Shown in pieces: positions 6,917 through 7,429 of a stretch of 7,429 nucleotides of DNA (the first letter of the stretch is position 1; the number at the start of each line of letters is the position of its first letter). Position numbers and translations under genes: made by a program. The notes under the pieces are model-generated. The model was not told the DNA's origin. It searched no databases and saw only the letters and a program-made list of their open reading frames with translations. This DNA is from Pseudomonadota bacterium (GTDB lineage Bacteria > Chloroflexota > Ktedonobacteria > Ktedonobacterales > JACDGC01): positions 1 to 7,429 of the forward strand of contig JAJPKG010000419.1 in assembly GCA_021323815.1 (NCBI GenBank), in the 5' to 3' direction.

Positions 6917-6970
6917 TTTGGAAGGGCCTCGTTGGGGAAAGATAAGCGAGCGGTTTGAGCGACCTGCTCC

Positions 6971-6987
6971 GCAATGCTGGGCATTGC
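6971..6987. repeat. Perfect 7-bp inverted repeat in the nuoC leader
   Basis: GCAATGC and GCATTGC face each other across TGG, 55 nt upstream of the nuoC start. It could be an operator-like dyad or a small RNA hairpin in the nuoC leader; nothing else supports either reading. Confidence 0.4.
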
Positions 6988-7032
6988 TTCCTACGTCACA
7001 GTTCGCCACCGCGCCGAAAGGCTGTGCCACGA

Positions 7033-7050
7033 AACCCGCCTGCGCGGGTT
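7033..7050. repeat. GC-rich hairpin, terminator-like on the plus strand
   Basis: AACCCGC and GCGGGTT form a perfect 7-bp stem with a CTGC loop. On the plus strand it is followed by GGTATTTT, a weak T-run, so it could act as a poor rightward terminator. No rightward gene ends near it, so it may instead be a dispersed palindromic repeat. Confidence 0.4.
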
Positions 7051-7156
7051 GGTATTTTCCCTGATCATGGTAACACAGCAGCGATGGAACGTCCAGCAAG
7101 GGGCGAGATAGTCGTCCAGCGCGAGCGCGAGGGGCGAGAAGATCGCAGGGCACGGT

Positions 7157-7182
7157 GAGCGAGGGGGTTTAGCCCCTCGCTC
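7157..7182. repeat. Strong 10-bp hairpin with possible alternative partners
   Basis: GAGCGAGGGG (7157-7166) and CCCCTCGCTC (7173-7182) form a perfect 10-bp stem with a 6-nt loop. No T-run follows on either strand, so it is not a standard terminator. Its arms can alternatively pair with downstream runs: GGGGGTT (7163-7169) with AACCCCC (7192-7198), and AGCCCC (7171-7176) with GGGGCT (7202-7207). Confidence 0.6.
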
Positions 7183-7354
7183 GGAATTACGAACCCCCTA
7201 CGGGGCTATGGGGCGGCGGGGAGAGTAGACGGCCTACTGAGCAATGCATGAATGGTGGGGGAATAAGCAACCATGCCACGCGCGCTCATCGCCGGTTGCA
7301 GCCCGGAGGGGTTTGCATATCCGACATGAGTCATCCCGAATTTTAGGGGAAACA

Positions 7355-7420
7355 ACGAGAGACCGCCTTGGCATAGACTGGAGTCAGTAATGAACCAGTA
7401 GCCAGAGGAGGTCTCTTCGT
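7355..7420 (+). promoter_or_regulatory. Long leader hairpin sequestering the ribosome binding site of the terminal gene
   Basis: The two arms 7355-7372 and 7401-7420 pair over about 17 bp: ACGA with TCGT, GAGACC with GGTCTC, CCT with AGG and TGGC with GCCA. The stem is broken by one G-A mismatch (7365/7409) and single-base bulges at 7416 and 7405. Inside the loop, ACTGG (7377-7381) can pair with CCAGT (7395-7399). The stem ends directly at the ATG (7421) and contains the AGGAGG Shine-Dalgarno (7406-7411). In a folded transcript initiation would therefore be masked. Confidence 0.65.
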
Positions 7421-7429
7421 ATGCAACCA
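7421..7429 (+). CDS. Start of an unidentified rightward gene (3' partial)
   Basis: ATG at 7421 follows a near-perfect Shine-Dalgarno, AGGAGG at 7406-7411, with a 9-nt spacer. Only three codons (M-Q-P) are in the window, so the product cannot be identified. The structured, gene-free leader would suit a transposase, an IS110-type recombinase or a group II intron reverse transcriptase, but this is inference from context alone. Confidence 0.5.

Larger units (their letters stand above)
6917..7420. other. Gene-free, dyad-rich region upstream of nuoC
   Basis: About 500 nt lie between nuoC and the start of a divergent gene. The short open frames here give no recognisable protein and have no good ribosome binding sites. 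The region contains several perfect short inverted repeats (6971-6987, 7033-7050, 7157-7182, 7224-7238, 7267-7299) and the long hairpin at 7355-7420. The nuoC promoter should lie here, but I could not find a convincing -35/-10 pair on either strand. The right part, from about 7183, may be the non-coding end of a mobile element whose gene begins at 7421. Confidence 0.6.

Noticed and set aside
5639..6958. A 439-codon plus-strand open frame across nuoC, the DinB-like gene and nuoD
   Set aside because: It covers three clear minus-strand genes and has an antisense-type composition.
6917..7153. N-terminal extension of nuoC by 79 residues
   Set aside because: The extension is not NuoC-like, crosses the dyads at 6971-6987 and 7033-7050, and the ATG at 6916 has an acceptable ribosome binding site.
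6955..7158. Small plus-strand open frame (67 codons) in the gene-free region
   Set aside because: It has no recognisable motif, is arginine-rich in the manner of random GC-rich frames, and has no convincing ribosome binding site.
7155..7354. Group II intron starting at GTGAG 7155
   Set aside because: The start does not match the usual GTGYG and only about 200 nt would remain for domains I-III, which is too short.

Overview
This 7.4 kb window is GC-rich, densely coded bacterial DNA. Complex I genes next to large Ser/Thr kinase and PP2C signalling proteins, plus CGAAG-type repeats between genes, suggest a Chloroflexota-like genome (Anaerolineae or relatives). That placement is inference from gene content and style; no marker gene here proves it.

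The left part (1-3907) reads rightwards. It opens inside a Ser/Thr protein kinase whose C-lobe is followed, without a membrane segment, by eight PQQ/WD-like beta-propeller repeats. After 26 nt comes a second signalling protein: a degenerate kinase-like domain lacking the expected catalytic residues, fused to an apparently intact PP2C phosphatase. The two genes look like an operon encoding opposing activities, kinase and phosphatase. After a 123-nt repeat-bearing gap comes a free-standing metallo-beta-lactamase-fold hydrolase.

The centre and right (3924-6916) read leftwards and carry complex I genes in the order nuoC, a DinB-like four-helix protein, nuoD, nuoE. nuoC, the DinB-like gene and nuoD are spaced by 9 and 4 nt and are probably co-translated. 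nuoE lies beyond a 166-nt gap holding a long interrupted inverted repeat. Neither nuoB (upstream of nuoC) nor nuoF (downstream of nuoE) is present in the window, so this is a partial, rearranged nuo cluster. The products would form the peripheral arm of NADH:quinone oxidoreductase: NuoE carries the N1a-type 2Fe-2S site, NuoC and NuoD the connecting module and quinone site.

The right end (6917-7429) has no recognisable gene for about 500 nt but is rich in dyad symmetries. It ends with a strong Shine-Dalgarno and the first three codons of a rightward gene that runs off the window. The leader of that gene can fold into a long hairpin (7355-7420) that buries the Shine-Dalgarno. This fits the control region of a mobile element (insertion sequence, IS110-like element or group II intron ORF), but the gene itself is not visible.
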